Origin: Antiquaquibacter metalliresistens
GTDB taxonomy: Bacteria; Actinomycetota; Actinomycetes; Actinomycetales; Microbacteriaceae
Direction: 5' to 3'
NCBI RefSeq assembly: GCF_029211225.1
Contig: NZ_JARGEM010000003.1
Span: 186,001-250,000 of the forward strand
Length of the DNA stretch: 64,000 nt
Shown here piece after piece: positions 51,084 to 58,611 of this stretch; position 1 is the stretch's first letter, and each line of letters opens with the position of its first letter. The notes under the pieces were generated by a model. The model was not told the origin of the DNA and made no database searches. It saw nothing but the letters and a program-made list of their open reading frames with translations. The translations under genes were made by a program, and so were the position numbers.

Positions 51084-51965
51084 TCAGGCCGCTTTCGCGT
51101 CCGTGTAGATCATCTCAAACTCGATGGGGGTGAGTTTGCGGAGGCCGCGCTGACGGCGCCGACGGTTGTACTTCGTCTCGATCCAGATGACCATCGCGAG
51201 GCGGAGGTCCTCGCGGGTGTCCCAGCGTCTGGTGTTGAGGACGTTCTTTTGGAGCAGGCTGAAGAAGCTCTCCATGCTCGCGTTGTCTCCGGCCCCGTAA
51301 GACCGGCCCATCGACCCGACCAGGCCGTTGTTGCGCAGCAGCCGCTGGGTGCGCTTCGCGCGGAACTGACCGCCTCGGTCGGAGTGGCAGATTGTTTCTG
51401 TCGGTGAGCGCAGTGCGATCGCGTTGCGCATCGCCGCCCGTGCGAGGGATGACTTCATGCGGGTGTCGATGGAGTAGCCGACGATCTTGTTCGACCAGAC
51501 GTCTTTGATCGCGCAGATGTAGAGCTTGCCTTCCCGGGTCGGGTGCTCCGAGATGTCCCACAGCCACACCTTGTTCGGCCCGTCGGCGACGAACTCGTGC
51601 CGGACGACGCCGTGCTCGTCGACGACCGCGAGGAGATCGTCGTGGGGTGCGGGGCCGGTGCTGCCGGGCTTGCTCCGCTTCTTATGGGGCGACGCGTGGA
51701 TCCCCGCGATCCGACACAGCCGGTGCACACGGTTCTCGCCGACGGTGATGCCGTACTCGTCGGACAGTTCGTCGGTGAGGAATCTGTAGCCGAGGGTCGC
51801 GTCGTCGCGGTGAGCCTCGTAGAGGACGTCGATGAGGTGAGCATCGTCCCAGTCCCGCTGGGAGATCGGAGCCTTCAGCCACTTGTAATACCCCTGGGTC
51901 GATAGACCCAGAACCCTGCACGCCACCGCGACCGGCACCCTGATCGGGGCGCCGGCCGCGGCCAT
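51084..51965 (-). CDS. IS3-family transposase OrfB (DDE catalytic part)
   Basis: A 293-residue rve-type integrase core. The DDE residues are visible at Asp 137 (VWLWDISEH), Asp 196 (ICHSDRGGQF) and Glu 232 (NASMESFFSLLQKN). An HTH_21 domain precedes it (GLSTQGYYKWLKAP...DDATLGYRFLTDEL). It is normally made as a fusion with OrfA by -1 frameshifting; the upstream open frame continues in phase to the AAAA run at 51989-51992, giving a K-IVFPLVREM junction. Confidence 0.95.
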   Translation of the reverse strand: MAAAGAPIRVPVAVACRVLGLSTQGYYKWLKAPISQRDWDDAHLIDVLYEAHRDDATLGYRFLTDELSDEYGITVGENRVHRLCRIAGIHASPHKKRSKPGSTGPAPHDDLLAVVDEHGVVRHEFVADGPNKVWLWDISEHPTREGKLYICAIKDVWSNKIVGYSIDTRMKSSLARAAMRNAIALRSPTETICHSDRGGQFRAKRTQRLLRNNGLVGSMGRSYGAGDNASMESFFSLLQKNVLNTRRWDTREDLRLAMVIWIETKYNRRRRQRGLRKLTPIEFEMIYTDAKAA

Positions 51966-51985
51966 CTCACGGACGAGCGGGAAGA

Positions 51986-52273
51986 CTATTTTCCCGGCAG
52001 GTTCGCCTGCGACAGATACGCGGCCGCACGGCGGAGCACCTCGTTCTCCTGCTCGAGCAGACGTATGCGCTTCTTCGCCTCGCGCAGGTCGGCCTGGTCG
52101 GCTCCGGTGAGTCCGGGACGGCGTCCGTCCTCGATGTCTGCTTGCTTCATCCAGTTCGACAAGGACCCTTCGGAGACACCGAAGTCCTTCGCAATCTGCG
52201 ACAGCGGCGCCTGGCCCTGCCGGGCCACCGCCACGATGTCGTCTCGGAACTCCTTGGGATACGGCTTTGCCAC
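51986..52273 (-). CDS. IS3-family transposase OrfA (DNA-binding part)
   Basis: A 95-residue HTH_Tnp_1 protein (YPKEFRDDIVAVARQGQAPLSQIAKDFGVSEGSLSNWMKQADIEDG) ending in a leucine-zipper-like helix (AKKRIRLLEQENEVLRRAAAYL). The GTG start at 52273 follows GGAAGGATGTCCCT; an ATG 11 codons upstream is possible. The end GGAAAATAG provides the slip site for the OrfAB fusion. Confidence 0.93.
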   Translation of the reverse strand: MAKPYPKEFRDDIVAVARQGQAPLSQIAKDFGVSEGSLSNWMKQADIEDGRRPGLTGADQADLREAKKRIRLLEQENEVLRRAAAYLSQANLPGK

Positions 52274-53835
52274 AGGGACATCCTTCCAGCGAGGACGAAT
52301 CCTCACAGATCAGATGTCAACCAAACTCGGGGCAGACCCTCGTGATCGTCGTGATCGCGATTCTTGCAGCTGTCACGATCGTCGCCTACAACGGAATCTC
52401 CAAGAGAGCGAAGGCTTCCACCGCCCAGTCTGCGGCGCAACAGATTGCAAAGAAGATTGCAACGTACGCAATTACGAACGGTGAGGACTACCCGTCTGAC
52501 CTTGCGACGATCGGCGTGACCGACGACGGTTCGACGAGCTATCAGTACAGCGTCAACAACAGCGCCAGTCCACGCACCTACTGCGTCACCGTCAGCGTCT
52601 CGGATATCTCATACTTCATCTCGAGTACTCAGCAGTCTCCAACGGAGGGTGGTTGCCCCGGCCACGGGCAGGGCGGTGTCGCCTCGATAACCAACCTCGC
52701 GGTGAACCCGAGCTTCGAAGCTGGGTCCAGCACGATTGAAGTACGGCGCAATCTCACTCGCTACCCCAACGCCGAGATGGGCACCACCGCAGGTTGGGGC
52801 CCCTCAGCAGGCAGCACGATCTCTTCAGTGTCGGAACTCGCGCACTCTGGGACGCGTTCATACAAGGTCGTGACACCCGGCGTCGCGACAAGCGAAGGGA
52901 TATCTCAGGCGGGATCCGCCGCAATGGGGCCGGCGTCTTCGGGCGTGGCGACAGCGGAAACTTTGTCCGTCTGGGTACATGCTCCAGCGGGCGCCACCTT
53001 GTATTCGCTGCCGAGGAGTATGTGCCGGATGGCGCCTTCGTTGCCACGCGTGGGACGGTGAACTTTACCGGCACGGGCGGATGGCAGCGCGTCTCGGTCG
53101 GAGGTACCAAGGCGACAGCCACGAACATCCTGCGTAGTTACGTCCGAACGCGATCGACAGCTCAGGCGATCACCTTCTACGTTGATGATGCGCTCAATGA
53201 AAACGCCCCGGCGCTTAGTGACTACTTCGACGGCTCGATATCTCCCGACCCCGACCTCACTGCAGCTTGGACTGGCGCGGCGAATCAGAGCGAGTCAGTG
53301 CTCAGCGCCCAGAAGCCATCGGATTTCACATCGGGAAGCGCCACCAACTTGATGTACTTCCAGTCCTCGAGCTGGAAGAGCACCGGTGCGAACAGCGTCC
53401 GCTTGCGGTCGGCCTACACGGCCACAGATCCCGGGTCGTTCATTTCAGTCAACAACCTCAACGCTCAGCTCGTTACCGGTCGCACCTATACGGCGGTTGC
53501 GAAAGTCCGGCTGGAAGCGCCGCTATCCGGCGCGCTCCGAAGCGAAAGACTCCGACTGCAGATACGAACGACGGGCGGTGCAGTCGCCGCGGACTCGAAC
53601 ACGCCTCCAAATGAAGCAGGGGAATATGAGGTGCGCGTCACCTGGACACATAACGGCAACAGTTCGCTTCGCCTGTATCACGGAGGAGTACAAGGTTCGG
53701 GCGACGTCTGGTTCGATGATCTCATGGTCGTCGAGGGCACCTACACCGGCCCAGCCCGCAATGGCGACAGTCCGAACTGGATCTGGAATGGCACGCCTCA
53801 TGCATCGACATCGACGGGGCCTGGCCAGTAGCGGA

Positions 53836-54384
53836 TCAGGAGGCGCGTAGCGCATCTTTCAGTTGGGCCATCACTCGTTCGACGTTCTCACGCTTGTCGT
53901 ATGGTCCTGGCATTCGAAATACTTGCGCACCCCACGAGGTGCGCTTTGCTTGCATCCCCGGCGCGCCCTCGCTGCCGAGAAGCGCCTTCACCGGGTGCCG
54001 GAAAACGCAGATGACGAGTCCGATCGCGTGGGACTTTAGTTTCTCGAGAAGCGACTCTGATCCGTGGGCGATCTCCGCCTTGGTCACGCCGTCCTCGCCT
54101 TTGGTGGGGCGCTTCACGATGTCGGTGAAGCCGACGCCTGCTTCGACGGCTGCGTCCTCGAAGTACCGCCCGCGAGGCAGTGCGAAGAGGCCAGCACTCG
54201 CAAGGCGCCGTAGCTGTCCTTGACCAGCCTTGCCTTGGTAGTAGTGACCGACGTCGACGCTGGTCTGTGCGGGATTCAGGCCGACGATCATGGCGCGCGG
54301 ACGCTCAGGCCAGATGTCCGCGAGGGTCAGGATCTCTTCTCCCATCCACGTGGTGCGTTCCTGATACCCGTGGAGATCGCTCAA
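53836..54384 (-). CDS. Mug/uracil-DNA glycosylase superfamily protein
   Basis: A 182-residue protein with the glycosylase active-site motif GLNPAQTSVDVGHYY near residues 35-49 (Mug-type GxNPG loop variant with Ala for Gly), VGFTDIVKRPTKG, and VICVFRHPVKALLG at the second motif. Mug enzymes remove uracil or ethenocytosine from mismatches. The Ala in place of Gly in the first motif and the element setting leave the exact lesion uncertain. Its ATG overlaps the stop of the next gene upstream in the transcript (ATGA overlap near 54381). Confidence 0.8.
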   Translation of the reverse strand: MSDLHGYQERTTWMGEEILTLADIWPERPRAMIVGLNPAQTSVDVGHYYQGKAGQGQLRRLASAGLFALPRGRYFEDAAVEAGVGFTDIVKRPTKGEDGVTKAEIAHGSESLLEKLKSHAIGLVICVFRHPVKALLGSEGAPGMQAKRTSWGAQVFRMPGPYDKRENVERVMAQLKDALRAS

Positions 54385-54638
54385 GGCCCTACCCGCACGG
54401 CGAGTCCAGCTGCGATCAGCTCCTCAATCGCAACTGCGATGTCAGCTGCATCCTCGTATGCGTCCTCATACGGGTTGACTGGCTGACCGTTGTTGGCCAG
54501 CAGCAGAGTGAACAAGCCCTTTGCAATCAACGACAAATCGCGGTCCGCGAGGACATGATCTGGAATCGGGATGCCGGCCTTATCGTCCGTCAGCGGCCAA
54601 AGGCCACGAGCGGCGATGCAGTCCTCGGGCGCGGTCAT
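54381..54638 (-). CDS. Small hypothetical protein
   Basis: An 85-residue acidic protein (MTAPEDCIAARGLWPLTDDK, ADRDLSLIAKGLFTLLLANNGQPVNPYEDAYEDAADIAVAIEELIAAGL). The C-terminal half resembles the short winged-helix or replication-associated segments found before element genes, but no family is claimed. It is translationally coupled to the Mug-like gene and divergent from the 54771 gene. Confidence 0.68.
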   Translation of the reverse strand: MTAPEDCIAARGLWPLTDDKAGIPIPDHVLADRDLSLIAKGLFTLLLANNGQPVNPYEDAYEDAADIAVAIEELIAAGLAVRVGP

Positions 54639-54770
54639 ACCCTCAACGATAGGGGCCGTTGGAACGAAGCAGGGGCGCATCGCCGCCGAGATCGCTGGCG
54701 AGTCGGATGCGGATCCGACGACAATGGAATAGTGGACGGCACCGGCGCGACGGGGATAGACGGCCGGAGC

Positions 54771-55550
54771 ATGATCCGTCTCAACGACAAGCAGCAAGCG
54801 GTGCTCGCCTGGGTCGTGCAGGGGTGCCCGCCTGGCGTGTACCCGGACGATGACTTCAGTCATCGAGTGACGGCGCGTGCGCTCAAGAACCGCGGCCTTA
54901 TCGAGCTTTCCGGTCACGGCAGGAACTGGCGGGCACACCCGACCGCACGCGGCCAGGTGTGGCCGCAGGCGACGGTGGAAGACGAGCACGAGCGCCAACG
55001 CCTTGAGCAACCGCACCGACGTCTCATCACAGAGCAGGGTGACGTCGACGCTCAATCTGGTGCCTTGGGACGGGCGCTTCGCCGGATGCCGCGCAAGGAT
55101 CCCGCTCGTCCGAAGAAGAAACTCCCCGTTAAGCAGGTCAACAGGCAGGAGACGTACATGCGCTACAAGGTCGTGGTCACGCGGGTGCAGGTCGCCGAGA
55201 AGTGGGTGCGCGCCACCGATGAGGAAGATGCCGCCCGCAAGGTCCAGGAGGAGTTCGCCAAGCCGTACTCGTACTTCGGCAACTGGGAGACGAAGGCATC
55301 GGAGGTCGAGATCATCGAGGCTGAGCAGACCACGGTCATCCACCCGAACACGCTGTCGGAGTCTGGGCCGATGCTGCTCAGTTTGAAGGACGCCGCGGCG
55401 GCACTCGGGATCCCGTACTCGGCGCTCTATGAACTGACGAATCGCGGCGAAATCGAGTACACAAAGATGGGCTCGCGCAAGTACATCCAGCGGGAGTCGC
55501 TGATGAACTTCATCGCGGCCAATACGCACCGTGGGTACTACCCGGGCTGA
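54771..55550 (+). CDS. Protein with C-terminal excisionase-type helix-turn-helix
   Basis: A 259-residue protein. The N-terminal part (LNDKQQAVLAWVVQGCPPG...RALKNRGLIELSGHGRNW) looks like a winged helix. The middle (YKVVVTRVQVAEKWVRATDEEDAARKVQEEFAKPY) is a small alpha/beta unit. The end (MLLSLKDAAAALGIPYSALYELTNRGEIEYTKMGSRKYIQRESLMNFI) is a MerR/excisionase-like domain. GTG 54732 would add 13 residues. It may act in excision or regulation of the element; this is inference. Confidence 0.78.
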   Translation: MIRLNDKQQAVLAWVVQGCPPGVYPDDDFSHRVTARALKNRGLIELSGHGRNWRAHPTARGQVWPQATVEDEHERQRLEQPHRRLITEQGDVDAQSGALGRALRRMPRKDPARPKKKLPVKQVNRQETYMRYKVVVTRVQVAEKWVRATDEEDAARKVQEEFAKPYSYFGNWETKASEVEIIEAEQTTVIHPNTLSESGPMLLSLKDAAAALGIPYSALYELTNRGEIEYTKMGSRKYIQRESLMNFIAANTHRGYYPG

Positions 55551-55556
55551 GGACCG

Positions 55557-56306
55557 CTACGACGCGTTTGCCTTCTCGGCGACGCGCGCACGGAGCACAT
55601 CGACGATCTCGGGCACGAAGCGCTGCTTCACCCGGTGTTTCACGCCCTTCTGCATCTCCTTGATGAATTTCCCGATTTTCAGGGCTTCCTCGAACTCGCC
55701 GCCGGCCGCATAGAAGGCGCGGAGCCAGGCTTCCTCGTCGAGCGGATAGCCCGTCTTGGTGAAGGCGCGGAGCAGCTGAATCACAGCGTCCTTGCCCCGC
55801 CCCGAACCCAGACCGTTGTACTGTTCGTCGACCATGCTCACGGCCGCCTCAAGCTGGACGGGATCAAGAGGCGGCGCGCTCTCACCGGTATCGAGGTCGA
55901 CCGCACCGAGGCCATCGAGCATGACGCACACATCGTCGGCGCGAGCCCAGATGATGACGAAGATGCGGGCGACTCGTCCAGCCAAGATGATCTCTCGGAG
56001 CAGTTCGCAATCCTTCTCCTTGTATGGGTGGATGATCATCACGGCGTGGCCGAGCTCGTCGTCGCCACTGCGGCGCAATTGCCCGAGCTCGGAGAGCGCG
56101 AATACCCGGCGCGAGGCCGGGTCGGGAGCAACGAAGTCGACGAACTCGCGGTCTGCATCGTTCTCCGTTTCGTGCTTCTTGAGGTCGGGCGCAGCGAACA
56201 GGTATGGCGCGTCGCCGAGCCAGTCGCGGATCACGGCGCTCTGAGGTTCCATTGCAGTGCCACGCTGGGCCCAGTCGCTACGGACCATGTAGGCAAGTTC
56301 AGTCAT
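55557..56306 (-). CDS. Hypothetical protein
   Basis: A 249-residue protein without membrane segments. Stretches of note are GHAVMIIHPYKEKDCELLREIILAGRVARIFVIIWARADDVCVMLDGLGAVDL, an alpha/beta core, and a basic C-terminus (GKFIKEMQKGVKHRVKQRFVPEIVDVLRARVAEK). No family is recognised. ATG 56306 follows CCTGGAGTC. The 125-bp repeat copy B, with a conserved promoter pointing this way, lies about 120 bases upstream. Confidence 0.72.
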   Translation of the reverse strand: MTELAYMVRSDWAQRGTAMEPQSAVIRDWLGDAPYLFAAPDLKKHETENDADREFVDFVAPDPASRRVFALSELGQLRRSGDDELGHAVMIIHPYKEKDCELLREIILAGRVARIFVIIWARADDVCVMLDGLGAVDLDTGESAPPLDPVQLEAAVSMVDEQYNGLGSGRGKDAVIQLLRAFTKTGYPLDEEAWLRAFYAAGGEFEEALKIGKFIKEMQKGVKHRVKQRFVPEIVDVLRARVAEKANAS

Positions 56307-56422
56307 GACTCCAGGATGCCGGTACCTGCGGACATCGTGCGGCTGATCGTCGCGCTACTCACACGACCGCATGACGCGATTCCCTGCGTGTCAGGGAACT
56401 CGAACTCATCAGACACGCGGGG

Positions 56423-56547
56423 GCCTCGGGCTGGCTCTTGATCGAGATTCGGATTGGTGCGTGGTGAAGTTCGCGCCATAACTGTGCCTGGCTATGAACC
56501 ATGAACGCGAAGCATTCAAGGCCTGAGCCGCCGTAGTTTTTACAACG
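56423..56547 (+). repeat. Dispersed 125-bp repeat, copy B
   Basis: This copy matches the reverse complement of 50826-50950 without gaps at about 83%. Read on the minus strand it carries TTGAAT (56519-56514) and CATAGC (56496-56491) 17 bases apart, as in copy A. The minus-strand gene at 56306 lies downstream. Confidence 0.8.
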
Positions 56548-56562
56548 ATCACGACCGGAAGA

Positions 56563-56590
56563 TTGACACTCGGAACCATCGGTTCATACT
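56563..56590 (+). promoter_or_regulatory. Promoter of the ribbon-helix-helix gene with GAACC/GGTTC operator in the spacer
   Basis: -35 TTGACA (56563-56568) and -10 CATACT (56585-56590), spacer 16. The spacer contains the inverted repeat GAACC-ATC-GGTTC (56573-56585). A similar GAACC-GGAT-GGTTC lies at 57122-57135 before the next operon. Confidence 0.72.
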
Positions 56591-56668
56591 CAGCGACGTT
56601 CCTCGTCGGCATGCGGCTCGTAGGAGAACCACCGGGTTCGCCGGCCGCTCCCGATGAGGAGGCTCACC

Positions 56669-56986
56669 ATGAGTGAGAACAACCCCGCCGAGACGCCCTC
56701 CACGGCGCTCGGCCCGATTCGCACCCTTGCGGTGCGGCTCACCGACGGACTGCGGGCGCAGCTGGATGTCATCGCCCAGCTCAACGACCGCTCCGTCACC
56801 GAAGAGATTCGTATCGCCCTCGAGGCCTGGGTCGAGACCAGCAAGTCCGACCCCAAGGTGCTCGCCAGGGCGGAGACGGTGCGTGCCGAGATCGAGCGCG
56901 AGGCCAAGACCAAGCAGAGCGCGATCGAGGCGATCTTCGGCGGCACCGGAGCGAAGGCTCCGCGTGCCAAGTCGGGCTCCGCCTGA
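56669..56986 (+). CDS. Ribbon-helix-helix (CopG/Arc-like) protein
   Basis: A 105-residue protein. RTLAVRLTDGLRAQLDVIAQLNDRSVTEEIRIALEAWVE is a ribbon-helix-helix fold with the beta strand TLAVRL. The C-terminal half is a charged coiled helix (AETVRAEIEREAKTKQSAIEAIF). ATG 56669 follows GAGGAGGCTCACC. It probably regulates its own promoter and that of the DUF3846-like pair through GAACC/GGTTC sites, or acts in element partition; both are inferences. Confidence 0.82.
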   Translation: MSENNPAETPSTALGPIRTLAVRLTDGLRAQLDVIAQLNDRSVTEEIRIALEAWVETSKSDPKVLARAETVRAEIEREAKTKQSAIEAIFGGTGAKAPRAKSGSA

Positions 56987-57120
56987 CGAAAACTCCCCTC
57001 CCCGTCGTGGGGAACGGAGAGAGGGGCGGCTGTCCCGAGGATTGAGCGATGCGCACGCTCTCCTCGGGCAGCTGCCCTCAAACAACTTCACGCCCTCGTT
57101 GCTGCCCCGCGGCTTGTCAG

Positions 57121-57136
57121 AGAACCGGATGGTTCT
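57121..57136 (+). promoter_or_regulatory. Second GAACC/GGTTC palindrome before the DUF3846-like pair
   Basis: AGAACC-GGAT-GGTTCT is a 6-bp-arm inverted repeat 32 bases before the ATG at 57168, with the same arms as the operator in the ribbon-helix-helix promoter. Confidence 0.6.
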
Positions 57137-57167
57137 CGGCCGCGACAACGGTAAGGAGGTGGGAGCG

Positions 57168-57674
57168 ATGGTTCTCGGAATCGTCATCCCGCAGGACGGC
57201 GGCGGTGACCTTCGACTCGAAGAGCTCGCCGGCCTCCGGGACTTCCAAGAAGTCACCGGCGGCTGGATCGAACCTATCGAGCTCGACGGCATCGACGCCA
57301 CGATCTACATCAACGGCGAAGCGCAGCGCCACCCCGGTCCATTCAACTCTCGGGCCACGACGCTGCACTGGTACCACGGCCTGCACCGCGACAGGGCGCT
57401 GCTCCTGGGCGACGCCGTGATTGTCGGCACGCAGTCCGGTGAGCGCGGAAGGGTGCTGCCTTGGCTCATCCACGCACTGATGGACCACCATGAGTTCGTG
57501 GTGCAGATCAGCCCGGACGGACGCCGCTGGGCGGATACGCCATTGCGCTTCGCCTCGATCTTCGAAGCGAAGCTCTGGGCGATGCTTATCGACGGCGTCC
57601 TCGTTGAAGGCGTCGACGTCCGCATCGAGGCGCTGGATGCCTGCGCCCAGCACCTCCAAAAGGAGACGCGCTGA
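57168..57674 (+). CDS. DUF3846-like protein (copy 1)
   Basis: A 168-residue protein. The core GGWIEPIELDGIDATIYINGEAQRHPGPFNSRATTLHWYH...LLLGDAVIVG matches the DUF3846 pattern (short protein with Y-N-E..., P-x-N-x-R-A-T, and GD-V-x-x-G). The family is common in phages and mobile elements with no known function. ATG 57168 follows GTAAGGAGGTGGGAGCG. Its last base overlaps the first base of copy 2, so the pair is co-translated. Confidence 0.75.
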   Translation: MVLGIVIPQDGGGDLRLEELAGLRDFQEVTGGWIEPIELDGIDATIYINGEAQRHPGPFNSRATTLHWYHGLHRDRALLLGDAVIVGTQSGERGRVLPWLIHALMDHHEFVVQISPDGRRWADTPLRFASIFEAKLWAMLIDGVLVEGVDVRIEALDACAQHLQKETR

Positions 57675-58180
57675 TGGTCACCGGAATCGTCATACCGGCA
57701 GACGCCAACGAGCCAGTGCGGGAGATCGACACCGCCGTGCCGGACGCCATCGCTACGGCAGTCGGTGGCCTCATGGAAGCCGTCGACCTGCACGGTCTCC
57801 GCGTCACGGTCTATGTCAACGAGTCGGGGCTGCTGCAGCATCTGCCGTTCAACAGCCGTGCCTCGTTCCTCTGGTGGTACCACGTCCCGTCTGCACGCCA
57901 GCGAGCCATGCTCGTCGGCGACGCGGTCATCGTGGGCCTGCCGGACGACAACGGCGCCGACACCGAGGTGTCGACGACTGCTCGCGAGCTGTTGCTCTCG
58001 CCGCGGCGCTTCCGCGTCGAGGTGCGGACGGCAGATGACCCCACCTGGCACCGCAACCGGGCGACCTATCCCAACTACTGGGAAGCGATCGTCTGGGCGA
58101 TGGTGCTGCTCGAACGGATGGCGGAGGTCGTGGATACGCGAGTCGTCCCTGTGGATGGCGACGCGGTCGAGGCAGCCTGA
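57674..58180 (+). CDS. DUF3846-like protein (copy 2)
   Basis: A 168-residue paralogue of copy 1: GIVIPADANEP at the start, then GGLMEAVDLHGLRVTVYVNESGLLQHLPFNSRASFLWWYH and MLVGDAVIVGLP at matching positions. The equal length of both proteins points to a tandem duplication that has since diverged. It starts at the stop of copy 1. Function is unknown. Confidence 0.75.
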   Translation: MVTGIVIPADANEPVREIDTAVPDAIATAVGGLMEAVDLHGLRVTVYVNESGLLQHLPFNSRASFLWWYHVPSARQRAMLVGDAVIVGLPDDNGADTEVSTTARELLLSPRRFRVEVRTADDPTWHRNRATYPNYWEAIVWAMVLLERMAEVVDTRVVPVDGDAVEAA

Positions 58181-58611
58181 CTCACACCAACTCATCCGCT
58201 ACGGCGGCGACTGCCCAGCTTCGAGAGCTACGCGCTCTCGGCTGGAACGGTCGCCGCCGTCTTCACCTCCGTGCGCGATGACCCCTGGCACCGAGTCGCC
58301 ACCGCGAGTGCAGCCGCGGATGAGGGCTAGCATAAAGTACCAGGTCAAGGTATAAATATAGGCAGGGATATGCGACAGTTGAGCCTCGCTCCTGACCGCA
58401 CGCCACCCCGGACTAGACGCATCCAAGGCGATGTCCGTCTGCCCCGATACCCTGAGAGCAGTCTCCTGGGGACGTAACCGTAGTGCGCGCACAGACGCGC
58501 GTAGGAGGAACCACACAGCATGACCCGAGCCACATTCAGTCGAGCGAAGCGCCCGTCCGGGCGGCACGTTACCGAGCACACCGCGACTGATCTGTCGCCG
58601 AAGGTGGTGAC
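58181..58611 (+). other. 431-base gap before the restriction operon
   Basis: A terminator-like hairpin CCAGC(TT)CGAGAGC-TACGC-GCTCTCG-GCTGG lies at 58215-58245, but without a T-run. An A/T-rich patch at 58330-58360 includes TATAAA (58351-58356), a likely -10 for hsdM. A 32-codon frame (58520-58618) with a good GGAGGA site overlaps the hsdM start and may be a leader peptide. No larger gene is seen. Confidence 0.5.

Larger units (their letters stand above)
51042..52339 (-). mobile_element. IS3-family insertion sequence, 1298 bp
   Basis: Terminal inverted repeats GGGTCTGCCCCGAGT (51042-51056) and its complement (52325-52339) are perfect for 15 bases, with further partial pairing inward (TTGACA). 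The target duplication is TCG (51039-51041 and 52340-52342). It carries intact orfA and orfB on the minus strand. Because the pilin frame is restored exactly by removing it, the ends are well fixed. The outermost bases are GGG/CCC rather than the common TG/CA. Confidence 0.92.
50960..53831 (+). pseudogene. Large prepilin-like surface protein, broken by an IS3 element and a frameshift
   Basis: The 5' part, from a GTG at 50960, encodes a short leader and a type IV prepilin site (SLRRG|FTIVELLI). The IS at 51042-52339 interrupts it. Joining 51041 to 52343 restores FTIVELLIVIVVIAILAAV, the full pilin helix with Glu at +5. A pilin-like domain with Cys pairs follows, then adhesin or tail-fibre-like modules (NLAVNPSFEAGSS, DYFDGSISPDPDLTAAWTG, NWIWNGTPHASTSTG). 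Near 52996 one base is missing and the frame moves by one; restoring it gives exactly 524 codons. The native product would be a secreted or pilus-tip protein. Confidence 0.85.
56307..56668. other. Divergent intergenic region, 362 bases
   Basis: From left to right it holds an inverted repeat GCGTGTC...GACACGC (about 56388-56420), the 125-bp repeat copy B with its minus-strand promoter, then the plus-strand promoter of the ribbon-helix-helix gene (56563-56590). No gene is seen. Confidence 0.6.

Noticed and set aside
52267-52342. Start of a separate pilin-like gene inside the IS end
   Set aside because: The frame begins in the IS terminal region; the true 5' part lies at 50960-51041.
56386-56420. 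GCGTGTC/GACACGC repeat as a second attachment site
   Set aside because: It shares no run with the tRNA-Ala 3' end; most likely a simple hairpin.
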